A stretch of 64,000 nt of DNA from Olleya sediminilitoris (GTDB lineage Bacteria; Bacteroidota; Bacteroidia; Flavobacteriales; Flavobacteriaceae), in the NCBI RefSeq assembly GCF_016785945.1, contig NZ_JAEMEF010000002.1, positions 1-64,000 of the forward strand. The letters are read 5' to 3'. Positions within the stretch are counted from its first letter, which is position 1. Each line of letters begins with the position of its first letter. The position numbers and the translations under genes are program-made. The notes under the pieces were generated by a model. It searched no databases, was not told the DNA's origin, and was given only the letters and a program-made list of their open reading frames with translations. Of this stretch, positions 45,592 through 53,371 are shown piece by piece.

Positions 45592-47007
45592 ATGAAGGTA
45601 GAACAAATATATACAGGTTGCTTAGCACACGCTGCATATTATATAGAAAGTAACGGTGAAGCAGCAATAATAGACCCATTAAGAGAAGTACAGCCATATA
45701 TTAACAAAGCTGAAGCAGATAATGCTAAAATCAAATATATTTTTGAAACACATTTTCATGCAGATTTTGTGTCTGGTCATTTAGATTTAAAAGCTAAATC
45801 TGGAGCTCAAATTGTATTTGGTCCAACAGCAAACCCATCTTATGATGCAATAATAGCAGAAGATGGTCAAATATTTGAAATAGGAGATTATAAAATAAAA
45901 GTAATACATACTCCAGGTCATACTATGGAAAGTACGACGTACCTTTTGATAGATGAAAATAATAAAGAACACGGAATCATAACAGGTGACACCTTATTTA
46001 TTGGTGATGTTGGTCGTCCTGATTTAGCACAGAAAATAGCCTCAGATTTAACCCAAGAAAAGTTGGCAGGTTTTTTATACGATTCGCTTCGTAATAAAAT
46101 CATGCCTTTAAGCGACGATTTAATCGTATATCCAAATCATGGCGCAGGTTCTGCTTGCGGTAAAAACATGAGTAAAGAAACTACAGATACTTTAGGCAAT
46201 CAGAAAAAGGTTAATTATGCTTTACGTGCAAACATGAGTAAAGATGAATTTATTGCTGAGTTATTAGATGGTTTATCAGAGCCTCCAGCATACTTTCCTC
46301 AAAACGTTATGATGAATATTCAAGGTTATGAAAGCTTTGATAAAGTCATGACAAAATCACAAACACCATTAGCTCCAAAAGCTTTTGAAGCTGCAGCAAA
46401 CGAAACAGAAGCCATTGTTTTAGATGTGCGCCACCAATCAGAATTTATTAAAGGTCACATACCACGATCTATTTTTATAGGTATTGATGGTGGATTTGCA
46501 CCTTGGGTTGGTGCATTAATTGCAGACGTTAGTCAACCTATTTTACTAGTGGCTCCTGAAGGTAGAGAAGAAGAAGTTATTACACGTTTATCTCGTGTAG
46601 GTTTTGATAATGTTATTGGTTATTTAGAAGGTAGTTTTAAAGCATGGAAAGATTCTGGAATGGAGTATGATACCTTAACATCTATTTCTGCAGAAGAGTT
46701 TGCAAACAGATACCAAGAGAATAAAGACGTCATTTTTGATGTTAGAAAAGATGGAGAGTTTACAGCCGAACATGTTGATGGAGCTAAACATACTGCTTTA
46801 GACAATATTAATAGTCATTTAAGCCAGTTTCCTGAAGATAAACCTTTTTATGTACATTGTGCAGGTGGTTATCGATCTGTAATTGCTGCGTCAATTTTAA
46901 AAAGTAGAGGTATACATAATTTAATAGATGTAGCTGGTGGTTATGGAGCTATTAAAACAACAAATATTCCTAGAACAGACTTTGTTTGTCCATCTACATT
47001 AAAATAA
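45592..47007 (+). CDS. Persulfide dioxygenase fused to two rhodanese domains (CstB-like)
   Basis: A 471-residue three-domain enzyme. The metallo-beta-lactamase persulfide dioxygenase domain (~1-245) has THFHADFVSGH at ~53 and TPGHTMESTTYL. Rhodanese 1 (~265-360) has LLVAPEGREEE where the active Cys should be, so it is probably non-catalytic. Rhodanese 2 (~370-460) keeps the Cys in HCAGGYRS at about 422. The dioxygenase turns persulfide into sulfite and the rhodanese can form thiosulfate. With the SQR at 56660 it completes a sulfide-oxidation route. Confidence 0.92.
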   Translation: MKVEQIYTGCLAHAAYYIESNGEAAIIDPLREVQPYINKAEADNAKIKYIFETHFHADFVSGHLDLKAKSGAQIVFGPTANPSYDAIIAEDGQIFEIGDYKIKVIHTPGHTMESTTYLLIDENNKEHGIITGDTLFIGDVGRPDLAQKIASDLTQEKLAGFLYDSLRNKIMPLSDDLIVYPNHGAGSACGKNMSKETTDTLGNQKKVNYALRANMSKDEFIAELLDGLSEPPAYFPQNVMMNIQGYESFDKVMTKSQTPLAPKAFEAAANETEAIVLDVRHQSEFIKGHIPRSIFIGIDGGFAPWVGALIADVSQPILLVAPEGREEEVITRLSRVGFDNVIGYLEGSFKAWKDSGMEYDTLTSISAEEFANRYQENKDVIFDVRKDGEFTAEHVDGAKHTALDNINSHLSQFPEDKPFYVHCAGGYRSVIAASILKSRGIHNLIDVAGGYGAIKTTNIPRTDFVCPSTLK

Positions 47008-47029
47008 AAAACTTAGTTTTTTTAGTTAG

Positions 47030-47067
47030 AAAAAGCGCGTATTACAATCTTGTAATACGCGCTTTTT
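47030..47067 (+). terminator. Long hairpin terminator after the persulfide dioxygenase gene
   Basis: A perfect 18-bp stem (47030-47047 with 47050-47067, core GCGCGTATTACAA) has a two-base gap at the top and ends in TTTTT. The next operator begins 2 bp later. Confidence 0.9.
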
Positions 47068-47068
47068 A

Positions 47069-47113
47069 TGTAACAAAAGTTACTAATAATACGTCCTGTA
47101 TTTATTAATTTTA
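47069..47113 (+). promoter_or_regulatory. Rhodanese operon promoter: Crp2-type operator plus -7 box
   Basis: Operator TGTAACAAAAGTTACT (47069-47084, centre 47076.5); box TAATTTTA (47106-47113). Spacing is 29.5 bp and the start codon is 17 bp beyond the box. Confidence 0.87.
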
Positions 47114-47130
47114 TAGTAAATAAATTATAA

Positions 47131-47490
47131 ATGAAACACATAATTATCATGTCAATATTTACAGCCCTTTTTGGTTCTAAAACATCAAATAACAATTATA
47201 TTAAAGTATTAAGCGCTCAAGAGTTTAGAGCACAAATCACAAACAAAAATGTGCAGTTAATAGATGTTAGAACTCCAAAAGAATACAATTCAGGACATAT
47301 TAAAAATGCAAAAAACATTGACTTTTTTTCAAGTAAATTTAATGCTCAATTCGATAAGTTAGATAAAGATAAAGCAATATATGTATACTGTAGAAGTGGT
47401 AGTAGAAGTAAGCAGGCTTCTAAAAAAATAGTTACCTTAGGTTTTAAAGAAATTTACGACTTAAAAGGAGGTTTTTTAAATTATAATTAG
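47131..47490 (+). CDS. Single-domain rhodanese sulfurtransferase
   Basis: A 119-residue protein with a short hydrophobic N-terminus and one rhodanese domain: VQLIDVRTPKEYNSGHIKNA, then the active-site loop YCRSGSRSKQA (Cys near residue 90). It transfers sulfane sulfur. It is the first gene of a five-gene unit with HMA, cytochrome c, thioredoxin and methyltransferase genes. Confidence 0.88.
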   Translation: MKHIIIMSIFTALFGSKTSNNNYIKVLSAQEFRAQITNKNVQLIDVRTPKEYNSGHIKNAKNIDFFSSKFNAQFDKLDKDKAIYVYCRSGSRSKQASKKIVTLGFKEIYDLKGGFLNYN

Positions 47491-47520
47491 TTTCAAAAAA
47501 AAAATCAAAATACATAAAAA

Positions 47521-47790
47521 ATGAAAACATCAATAATAGTACAAAATTTAAAATGTGGTGGTTGTGCAAACACAATTCAAACTAAATTATCTGAAATTGA
47601 AAATATATCAGATATTAAAGTAGATGTAGAGGCAAGTAAAGTTCAATTTAATTATACTAAAGAGGAAGATGCTTTTGCAGTGCAAGACAAATTAAAAGTT
47701 TTGGGCTACCCTTCAATAGAAGATACAAATAATATACTATCAAAAGCTAAATCTTTTGTTAGCTGTGCAACTGGCAAGCTTTCAAAATAA
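47521..47790 (+). CDS. Heavy-metal-associated (HMA) domain protein
   Basis: An 89-residue protein with an HMA-like beta-alpha-beta-beta-alpha-beta fold and the CxxC metal motif in NLKCGGCANTIQ (Cys13, Cys16). A C-terminal tail has another Cys (FVSCATGKLSK). It is probably a small copper chaperone or thiol carrier. It lies 30 bp after the rhodanese gene, so a link between copper and sulfur handling is likely. Confidence 0.78.
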   Translation: MKTSIIVQNLKCGGCANTIQTKLSEIENISDIKVDVEASKVQFNYTKEEDAFAVQDKLKVLGYPSIEDTNNILSKAKSFVSCATGKLSK

Positions 47791-47801
47791 TAAAAGTTAA
47801 A

Positions 47802-48800
47802 ATGAAAAAAGTAATTGCATTTGGAGTATTAATAGTTGTGTTTTTTGGTTGTAAAAACACAAAAAATGAAGCTTATTCTGTATTTGACAAGCAAATGGAA
47901 GCTAATAAGCATCCAGAAAAAAAATTAATGGAAATTAATTGTTATACCTGTCACAGTCTATCTGCTAGTCAATCAGATAGGATTGGACCACCAATGATTG
48001 CTATTAAAAAGCATTACATTGACGAAAATACAACTAAAACACAATTTGTAGAAAATATGCAATCATGGATTAAAAATCCAAATGCACAAGATGCTAAAAT
48101 GTATGGTGCAGTAAAACGTTTTGGTGTTATGCCTAAACAGTCCTTTCCAGAAGAAACTATTGCTAAAATTGCCGAGTATATGTTTGACTATGAAATTGAT
48201 CAGCCAGAATGGTTTGAAAAACATTATAATGAAGAAAAAGGTGATTTTAAAAGTAATGGAAAAGGAAAAAAAAGTACTATTGATCAACAACAAGTCGAAA
48301 ATAGTATAGAAGAGTTACCATACGCAGAAAGAGGTTTAAAATACGCCTTAACAACAAAAGCGGTATTAGGAAAAAATCTAATGGGTACTATTCAAAAAAA
48401 AGGAACTTTAGAAGCATTAGCTTTTTGTAATGAAAAAGCCTATCCATTAACGGATAGTATGTCTGTAGTGCATAATGCATCAATTAAAAGAGTGTCTGAT
48501 AAACCAAGAAATCAAAATAATTTAGCAAATAAAAAAGAATTAACGTATATTAATTCTTTTAAAAACGATATTAAAAATAATACAGAACCAAAACCAATAG
48601 TTGATGTTTTAGAAGATAAAGTACAGGTTTATTATCCAATAAAAACAAACGCAATGTGCTTGCAATGTCATGGTAAACCAAATCAAGATATAAAAAGACC
48701 TATATTAAAGAGCCTTGCTAATTTATATCCTGATGATAAGGCTGTAGGTTATGATTTAAATCAAGTTAGAGGGATTTGGAGTATTAGTTTTGATAAATAA
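47802..48800 (+). CDS. Lipoprotein with cytochrome c domain fused to a DUF3365 (Tll0287-like) heme domain
   Basis: A 332-residue lipoprotein (lipobox Cys17). Residues ~30-135 form a class I cytochrome c (heme motif Cys47-Tyr-Thr-Cys50-His51, axial Met in FGVMPKQSF). A Gly/Lys-rich linker leads to a DUF3365 domain (~165-330; KRVSDKPRNQNN, then heme motif CLQCHG at about 286). DUF3365 proteins bind heme c and are thought to sense redox state or small ligands. It is probably a periplasmic two-heme carrier or sensor within the sulfur operon. Confidence 0.82.
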   Translation: MKKVIAFGVLIVVFFGCKNTKNEAYSVFDKQMEANKHPEKKLMEINCYTCHSLSASQSDRIGPPMIAIKKHYIDENTTKTQFVENMQSWIKNPNAQDAKMYGAVKRFGVMPKQSFPEETIAKIAEYMFDYEIDQPEWFEKHYNEEKGDFKSNGKGKKSTIDQQQVENSIEELPYAERGLKYALTTKAVLGKNLMGTIQKKGTLEALAFCNEKAYPLTDSMSVVHNASIKRVSDKPRNQNNLANKKELTYINSFKNDIKNNTEPKPIVDVLEDKVQVYYPIKTNAMCLQCHGKPNQDIKRPILKSLANLYPDDKAVGYDLNQVRGIWSISFDK

Positions 48801-48812
48801 ATGATATAAATA

Positions 48813-49109
48813 ATGAGTAAATTTTCAGAAATAATCAATCAAGATCAACCAGTTTTAGTAGATTTTTATGCAGAGTGGTGTGGACCTTGTAAAACTATGA
48901 GTCCTATTTTAAAGGATGTAAAAGACAATTTAAAAGACCGAGTTTCGATTATTAAAATTGATGTAGATAAAAATCAAGAATTAGCATCTAAATATCAAGT
49001 TAGAGGAGTGCCAACATTATTACTATTTAAAAAAGGAAAACAAGTTTGGAGACAATCAGGTGTGCTTCAAAAAAAACAATTAATTGACGTTATAACTGCT
49101 ACCTATTAA
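48813..49109 (+). CDS. Thioredoxin
   Basis: A 98-residue thioredoxin with no signal peptide and the classic active site WCGPCK (Cys23, Cys26) plus cis-Pro in RGVPTLLLF. It probably reduces protein persulfides or regenerates the rhodaneses of the same operon. Its stop overlaps the next start by one base. Confidence 0.9.
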   Translation: MSKFSEIINQDQPVLVDFYAEWCGPCKTMSPILKDVKDNLKDRVSIIKIDVDKNQELASKYQVRGVPTLLLFKKGKQVWRQSGVLQKKQLIDVITATY

Positions 49110-49690
49110 TGGATTTAAGTGCAGATTTTTGGGATAATAGATATCAGTCCGATGATATTGGTTGGGATTTAGGAGAAGTTTCACCTCCTTTAAAAGCTTA
49201 TTTTGACCAATTAACCAATTTGGATTTGAAAATTTTAATTCCTGGAGGAGGCAATAGCTATGAAGCAGAATACCTTTATGAAAAAGGTTTCAAAAATGTA
49301 TATGTTGTAGATTTATCTAAAACAGCTTTAGAGAATTTTAAAAAAAGAGTGCCATCGTTTCCTACTTCAAATTTAATTTTAAATAATTTTTTTGATTTAA
49401 ATCAGACGTTTGATCTAATTATAGAGCAAACCTTTTTTTGTGCTATTAATCCCAGTTTAAGAGCTGATTACGCAAAAAAAGTTTCAGAATTATTAAATGT
49501 TAATGGTAAAGTTGCAGGTTTATTATTTGATGCAGTTTTAAATACAACTCATCCACCATTTGGAGGTGATAAAACAGAGTATTTAGGCTATTTTAAACCT
49601 TATTTTAATATAAAGGTTATGAAGGAAGCGCATAACTCTATAAAACCAAGAGCTGGTCGAGAATTGTTCTTTATTTTTCAGAAAAAATAA
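49109..49690 (+). CDS. TPMT-family SAM-dependent S-methyltransferase
   Basis: A 193-residue protein starting with the thiopurine methyltransferase signature FWDNRYQSDDIGWDLGEVSPPL, followed by the SAM-binding ILIPGGGNSYEAEYL and the EQTFFCAI motif. The family methylates thiols, thiopurines or reduced selenium and tellurium. Its translational coupling with thioredoxin in a sulfide-linked operon suggests methylation of sulfide or small thiols, which is inference. Confidence 0.85.
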   Translation: MDLSADFWDNRYQSDDIGWDLGEVSPPLKAYFDQLTNLDLKILIPGGGNSYEAEYLYEKGFKNVYVVDLSKTALENFKKRVPSFPTSNLILNNFFDLNQTFDLIIEQTFFCAINPSLRADYAKKVSELLNVNGKVAGLLFDAVLNTTHPPFGGDKTEYLGYFKPYFNIKVMKEAHNSIKPRAGRELFFIFQKK

Positions 49691-49714
49691 AGGTCTAAAA
49701 AAGGTGTCACAAAA

Positions 49715-49758
49715 CTGATATATGTCATATTAATTATGAAAGTACAGTAGTAATTTTA
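49715..49758 (+). promoter_or_regulatory. Small membrane protein promoter: Crp1-type operator plus -7 box
   Basis: Operator CTGATATATGTCAT (49715-49728, centre 49721.5); box TAATTTTA (49751-49758). Spacing is 29.5 bp and the start codon at 49790 is 31 bp beyond the box. Confidence 0.78.
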
Positions 49759-49789
49759 CAGTATTAAATAACGATACAATTTTTACACT

Positions 49790-49939
49790 ATGATACTTCA
49801 AAACATTGCATTATATAATTGGAACAACGGAGTAATTATGATTGCTATATTTGCTCTTGTTTGTTTAGGGCTTATTGGTTTATTAGTAAGCTCTATGACA
49901 AATAGTGACAGAGATAAAGAAGAGCCTAAAGAAAGGTAA
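49790..49939 (+). CDS. 49-residue single-pass membrane protein, probable respiratory accessory
   Basis: The frame runs from ATG 49790 to TAA 49937-49939 and gives 49 residues: a short N-terminus (MILQNIALYNWNNG), one hydrophobic helix (residues ~15-35) and a charged tail ending DRDKEEPKER. A Crp1-type operator with correctly spaced -7 box lies upstream and a strong terminator downstream, so it is a real single-gene transcript. Its size and control resemble small oxidase subunits such as CcoQ, CcoS or CydX, but it lacks their motifs. Confidence 0.72.
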   Translation: MILQNIALYNWNNGVIMIAIFALVCLGLIGLLVSSMTNSDRDKEEPKER

Positions 49940-49980
49940 ATTAAAGGCTGAATAATATTTTTTATAAATAGATTAATTAA

Positions 49981-50020
49981 ACTAAAAGGCTCGATAATTA
50001 TTAAATCGAGCCTTTTTAGT
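49981..50020. terminator. Bidirectional terminator
   Basis: A stem of about 15 bp (49981-49995 with 50005-50020, core AAAAGGCTCGAT) has T-rich flanks on both strands. It separates the convergent small membrane protein and phosphatase genes. Confidence 0.9.
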
Positions 50021-50021
50021 T

Positions 50022-50585
50022 TTAATTGGTAGTTTTTAACTGCTTTTTGATGTCCTCAACATTTAAATGTTCTAGTAAATAAAGCAGATTTGGATACTTG
50101 TTTTCATGATAACCAAATTTTTTATTTCTAAATTCCTTAATTGCTTTTTCTTTACTCCAGTTTTCTATAACTATTCTGTATGCAGCAACCATTACTCCTG
50201 TTCGGTCAGAGCCATGCCAACAATGAATTAAAAGTGGTTTTTCAGCATTGTCAATATGTTGAATAACTTCTAAAATATCCTGTTCTGTAATTTGCTTTGT
50301 AGCTAATGGTATATGTTCTAATTGCAAATCAGTGCCTTTAGCTTTTTTAATGTCATTTCGTAATCTTCGTAAATTAACAATGGTTTTTATTCCTGAAGTA
50401 TCTAATTCTATAAAACCTTTTTTACTTGGTTGTTCTGAACGATAAATAGAATCGTTGATACGATATAAATTGTCAAAGTTTTTAGATTTAATTTCAATAT
50501 TATCATCTTGTTTTTCTCTGTCGTTTGTATTTTGTGCATAGCCAAAACTCACAAAAAGTGTAAATACAATTATTAATTTATTCAT
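50022..50585 (-). CDS. Secreted dual-specificity/tyrosine phosphatase-like protein
   Basis: A 187-residue protein with a signal peptide ending at GYAQ and a cysteine-phosphatase loop HCWHGSDRTG (HCx5R) at about residue 120, preceded by the WPD-like region and KTIVNLRRLRND. Such periplasmic proteins (DSP/DUF442-like) are common in Bacteroidetes; the substrate is unknown. It lies 55 bp downstream of the TonB receptor gene on the same strand. Confidence 0.82.
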   Translation of the reverse strand: MNKLIIVFTLFVSFGYAQNTNDREKQDDNIEIKSKNFDNLYRINDSIYRSEQPSKKGFIELDTSGIKTIVNLRRLRNDIKKAKGTDLQLEHIPLATKQITEQDILEVIQHIDNAEKPLLIHCWHGSDRTGVMVAAYRIVIENWSKEKAIKEFRNKKFGYHENKYPNLLYLLEHLNVEDIKKQLKTTN

Positions 50586-50640
50586 TCTTTTTTATTTTAT
50601 AGTTTCGAATTAAAAAGAGTACTTTCTTCATTTTTTTCTA

Positions 50641-52743
50641 TTAAAAAACATACTGTAAAAATGCTGAAAAGTTACGTCCAGGTTCTGTAATAGGTGTACG
50701 TCCAAAATCTGCTTGATTAGTAAAAGAGAAGTTTAAATGATTATTATAAGCTTCATCTAAAGCATTAATTACAGCAACACCTAAAGTAATATTCTTAACT
50801 GGCTTAACGCCAAAACGGATGTCTAAAGTTTGATAACCATGCGTTTCGGTTTCTCCAAAACTTCTAGAAATATTATCCTGTTTAGATACGATGTTATATT
50901 GTGCATTTCCCCAAAATTTTTCTTTCTGAAATCCTAAAACTAATTTGGTGTTAAAAGGAGGCGTTAAGGGTAATGACTCTGCTAAATCTTTGTTTTTAGC
51001 ATAGACATAAGCAAATTCAGTTTTGAAGTAATAATCGTCTAAAAAATCGATTTCAGCCATAGCTTCAAATCCTGTTTTATAAGCTTCATTTATATTTTTA
51101 AATACTTTTACATTAGTTGGGTCTGAAGTAGGATTAAACTTTCTTGTTAATGTTGGATCTATAGCACCAACAATATAGTTTTCAAAAAAGGAATAATAAA
51201 AAGACGTTTCGTATTTAAAGCTATTAAATCCATTTTTTAATGGTTGTTTTCCTTTAAAGCCAATTTCAAATTGATTATTTACTTCAGCTTTTAAATTAGG
51301 GTTTCCTACATATTCATAAGGGTCTTGACCAACAGTAAAATGGTTAATAAAACGCTCAATCATATTAGCAGATCGCACACCACGTCCATAAGCAGTTTCC
51401 AGTGTAAAATTATTGGTTACTCTTTTTTTAATTGAAATGGTTCCGCTAACATTGTGTTCCGTTCGTCTTTTTAAGTCGTATAAAGCTTCAAAATCGGCTT
51501 CTGGATCTTGTATGTCTGAAGTTACATTGTCATAACGTAAACCTGCTGTAATAATGGTTTTAGGGTTAATTGAATACTTAGCTTCTGTAAAAATACCCAA
51601 ATCTGTAATGTACGAATCTTGCCAAACCTTATCGTTAAACGTTATTGGAGTAGCTAGCATATTCCCATTCATAATTTTAATAATTCTAGTTCTGCCACCA
51701 TCTCTAGCAACATGCATAGCATCTAAACCAGAAAATATATTTAGTTTTTCAAGCGGTTTCCAATTTAATTCTAATTTACCACCAATAGTTGTTGCATCTA
51801 CCGCAGACGACGCTTCCATCATCATAAAGGACGGTCTGTTATTGTTTGTCATTAAGTGATCAACATAGCTATAATATCCTTTTGCAGTAAAAGATTTAAG
51901 GACGTTACCAATGTTATCCAATTTATAGTCTAAAGATAAAATACTGCTGTTATCAAAGTCAGTATCCATTGGTAAAGCTGCGTGTAAGACATCACGACCA
52001 AAAGATTGTCTCCAATGTGCTTGTAAACGTTGGTCTTCAGTAAAATTATACCCTAATTTGATGCCGTAATCTGTACTTTTAAAGGACGAGGGGATTTCTG
52101 TTCCATTACCGTCTTCATAATTTCCAAAATCTCTGTAACCAGCATTAGCTACAATATCATATTTTTCTTGAATGTATTGTAATTGTGCTAAATTGACTAA
52201 TGAGCTTCCGTTGCTTTCATAACCACCAGATACTTTTCCGTGTATGCCATAATCTTCATAATCTGGTTTTTGTGTTACTAGATTAACAATACCTCCAAAT
52301 GTAGCGCCATAACGCACAGTGTAAGGTCCTTTTATAATTTCAATTTTAGAAATTTCTTCAGGAATAATATGTGTTGTAATGGGATCCATTCTATTTGGAC
52401 AAGCATGCATTGCTTTGGTGCCACCATCATATTGGATGTTTAATTGCTCATATTGAGATGCTCTAAACGATGGGTCTATAGCATAGTTACCTCTTTTTAT
52501 TACCGAAAAACCATTGATGTTGTTAAACAAATCAGCAACATTTTTAGGTTGTACAATGTCTTTTTCATAATTATTAGAAACAATTGTTAATACAGGATCT
52601 GTGTTTAATTTTCCAGTAACAATAACTTCGTCTAATTTGTGTACTTTTTGATTTGTAGTGTCTTTTTTAGTTTCGTTTTGATCTTGACTAAAAGACATAG
52701 CTGTAATTAGCATGCATAAAAGCACGCTATATATTTTCTTCAT
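50641..52743 (-). CDS. TonB-dependent copper receptor (OprC/NosA-like)
   Basis: A 700-residue outer-membrane receptor: signal peptide, TonB box (KLDEVIVTG), plug with KGPYTVRYG and the motif MHACPNRMDPITTH at about residue 112-125, and a barrel ending FLQYVF. The CPNRMDP segment is diagnostic of the OprC/NosA copper-receptor family, in which these residues bind Cu. Copper import would feed CuB of cbb3 oxidase. It follows a Cys-rich small gene that has an operator, and the two are probably co-transcribed (65-bp gap). Confidence 0.88.
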   Translation of the reverse strand: MKKIYSVLLCMLITAMSFSQDQNETKKDTTNQKVHKLDEVIVTGKLNTDPVLTIVSNNYEKDIVQPKNVADLFNNINGFSVIKRGNYAIDPSFRASQYEQLNIQYDGGTKAMHACPNRMDPITTHIIPEEISKIEIIKGPYTVRYGATFGGIVNLVTQKPDYEDYGIHGKVSGGYESNGSSLVNLAQLQYIQEKYDIVANAGYRDFGNYEDGNGTEIPSSFKSTDYGIKLGYNFTEDQRLQAHWRQSFGRDVLHAALPMDTDFDNSSILSLDYKLDNIGNVLKSFTAKGYYSYVDHLMTNNNRPSFMMMEASSAVDATTIGGKLELNWKPLEKLNIFSGLDAMHVARDGGRTRIIKIMNGNMLATPITFNDKVWQDSYITDLGIFTEAKYSINPKTIITAGLRYDNVTSDIQDPEADFEALYDLKRRTEHNVSGTISIKKRVTNNFTLETAYGRGVRSANMIERFINHFTVGQDPYEYVGNPNLKAEVNNQFEIGFKGKQPLKNGFNSFKYETSFYYSFFENYIVGAIDPTLTRKFNPTSDPTNVKVFKNINEAYKTGFEAMAEIDFLDDYYFKTEFAYVYAKNKDLAESLPLTPPFNTKLVLGFQKEKFWGNAQYNIVSKQDNISRSFGETETHGYQTLDIRFGVKPVKNITLGVAVINALDEAYNNHLNFSFTNQADFGRTPITEPGRNFSAFLQYVF

Positions 52744-52808
52744 TTATAGTAGTATTATATTTAACTTCTGTGTTTGGGGTAGATCAACTACCTATACTAA
52801 AAGATAAA

Positions 52809-53186
52809 TTATACCTGTGGAGGATGGAAACAATCGTTAATACTGCTAAACGAATACAGGTTTTGGTAAATCGAAGTATTTTGTTTTTTTAGATCGTTTT
52901 TGTGTTTAAATGCTAATTTTTCTGTGGTTAGCGTAAATAAAAGAAGCTCTTTAAAATCGACTATATTTTCTGGTGTATTTTGCTCTTTATCTAATGATTT
53001 TGAAACCTTTTTTAAATGACATTTACCATTACATTGTAACTCAGGTTTATCTTTATTAACACACAAAGCTTCAATAAAACCTATAGGATCTAGTTTATAA
53101 TAGGCATAAGTTAAGGAGACTCTTGTACTATTAAATAGTATAAGAGTGGTTACACTTAAAGTGAATATATAAGTACTCATTTTCAT
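52809..53186 (-). CDS. Small Cys-rich protein encoded with the copper receptor
   Basis: About 125 residues from ATG 53186 (MKMSTYIF; 53180 is the alternative). It has one N-terminal membrane or signal helix, then CVNKDKPELQCNGKCHLKK, a C-x8-C-x3-C-H cluster suited to binding copper, and a C-terminal CFHPPQV. Similar short proteins sit beside TonB receptors in Flavobacteria; I recall no proven function. The predicted -7 box is 6-12 bp from the start, so the mRNA may be almost leaderless or the start may lie further in. A role as periplasmic copper acceptor is inference. Confidence 0.65.
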   Translation of the reverse strand: MKMSTYIFTLSVTTLILFNSTRVSLTYAYYKLDPIGFIEALCVNKDKPELQCNGKCHLKKVSKSLDKEQNTPENIVDFKELLLFTLTTEKLAFKHKNDLKKQNTSIYQNLYSFSSINDCFHPPQV

Positions 53187-53191
53187 TAGTG

Positions 53192-53235
53192 TAAAAATAA
53201 AATAACAGTGTGTCATAAAAGGTGACATTTGTTAC
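53192..53235 (-). promoter_or_regulatory. Copper-receptor unit promoter: hybrid Crp operator plus -7 box
   Basis: GTGACATTTGTTAC on the plus strand (53222-53235, centre 53228.5) has one TGA half and one TTACA half. The minus-strand box is TATTTTTA (53199-53192). Spacing is 29.5 bp. Confidence 0.7.
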
Positions 53236-53298
53236 ATTACAGCAGATTTTAGTTGATAGCTAAATCTTATTTTAATATAAGCTTAAGATATTGTTTAA

Positions 53299-53342
53299 GT
53301 GACAAATGTTACACATAGCCACAGCCTTCTAAAGTAATTTTA
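53299..53342 (+). promoter_or_regulatory. Peroxiredoxin promoter: hybrid Crp operator plus -7 box
   Basis: GTGACAAATGTTAC (53299-53312, centre 53305.5) combines a TGA left half with a TTACA right half. Box TAATTTTA (53335-53342). Spacing is 29.5 bp and the start codon is 29 bp beyond the box. Confidence 0.83.
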
Positions 53343-53371
53343 CAGTATCAATAAATTAAAATATATATACT

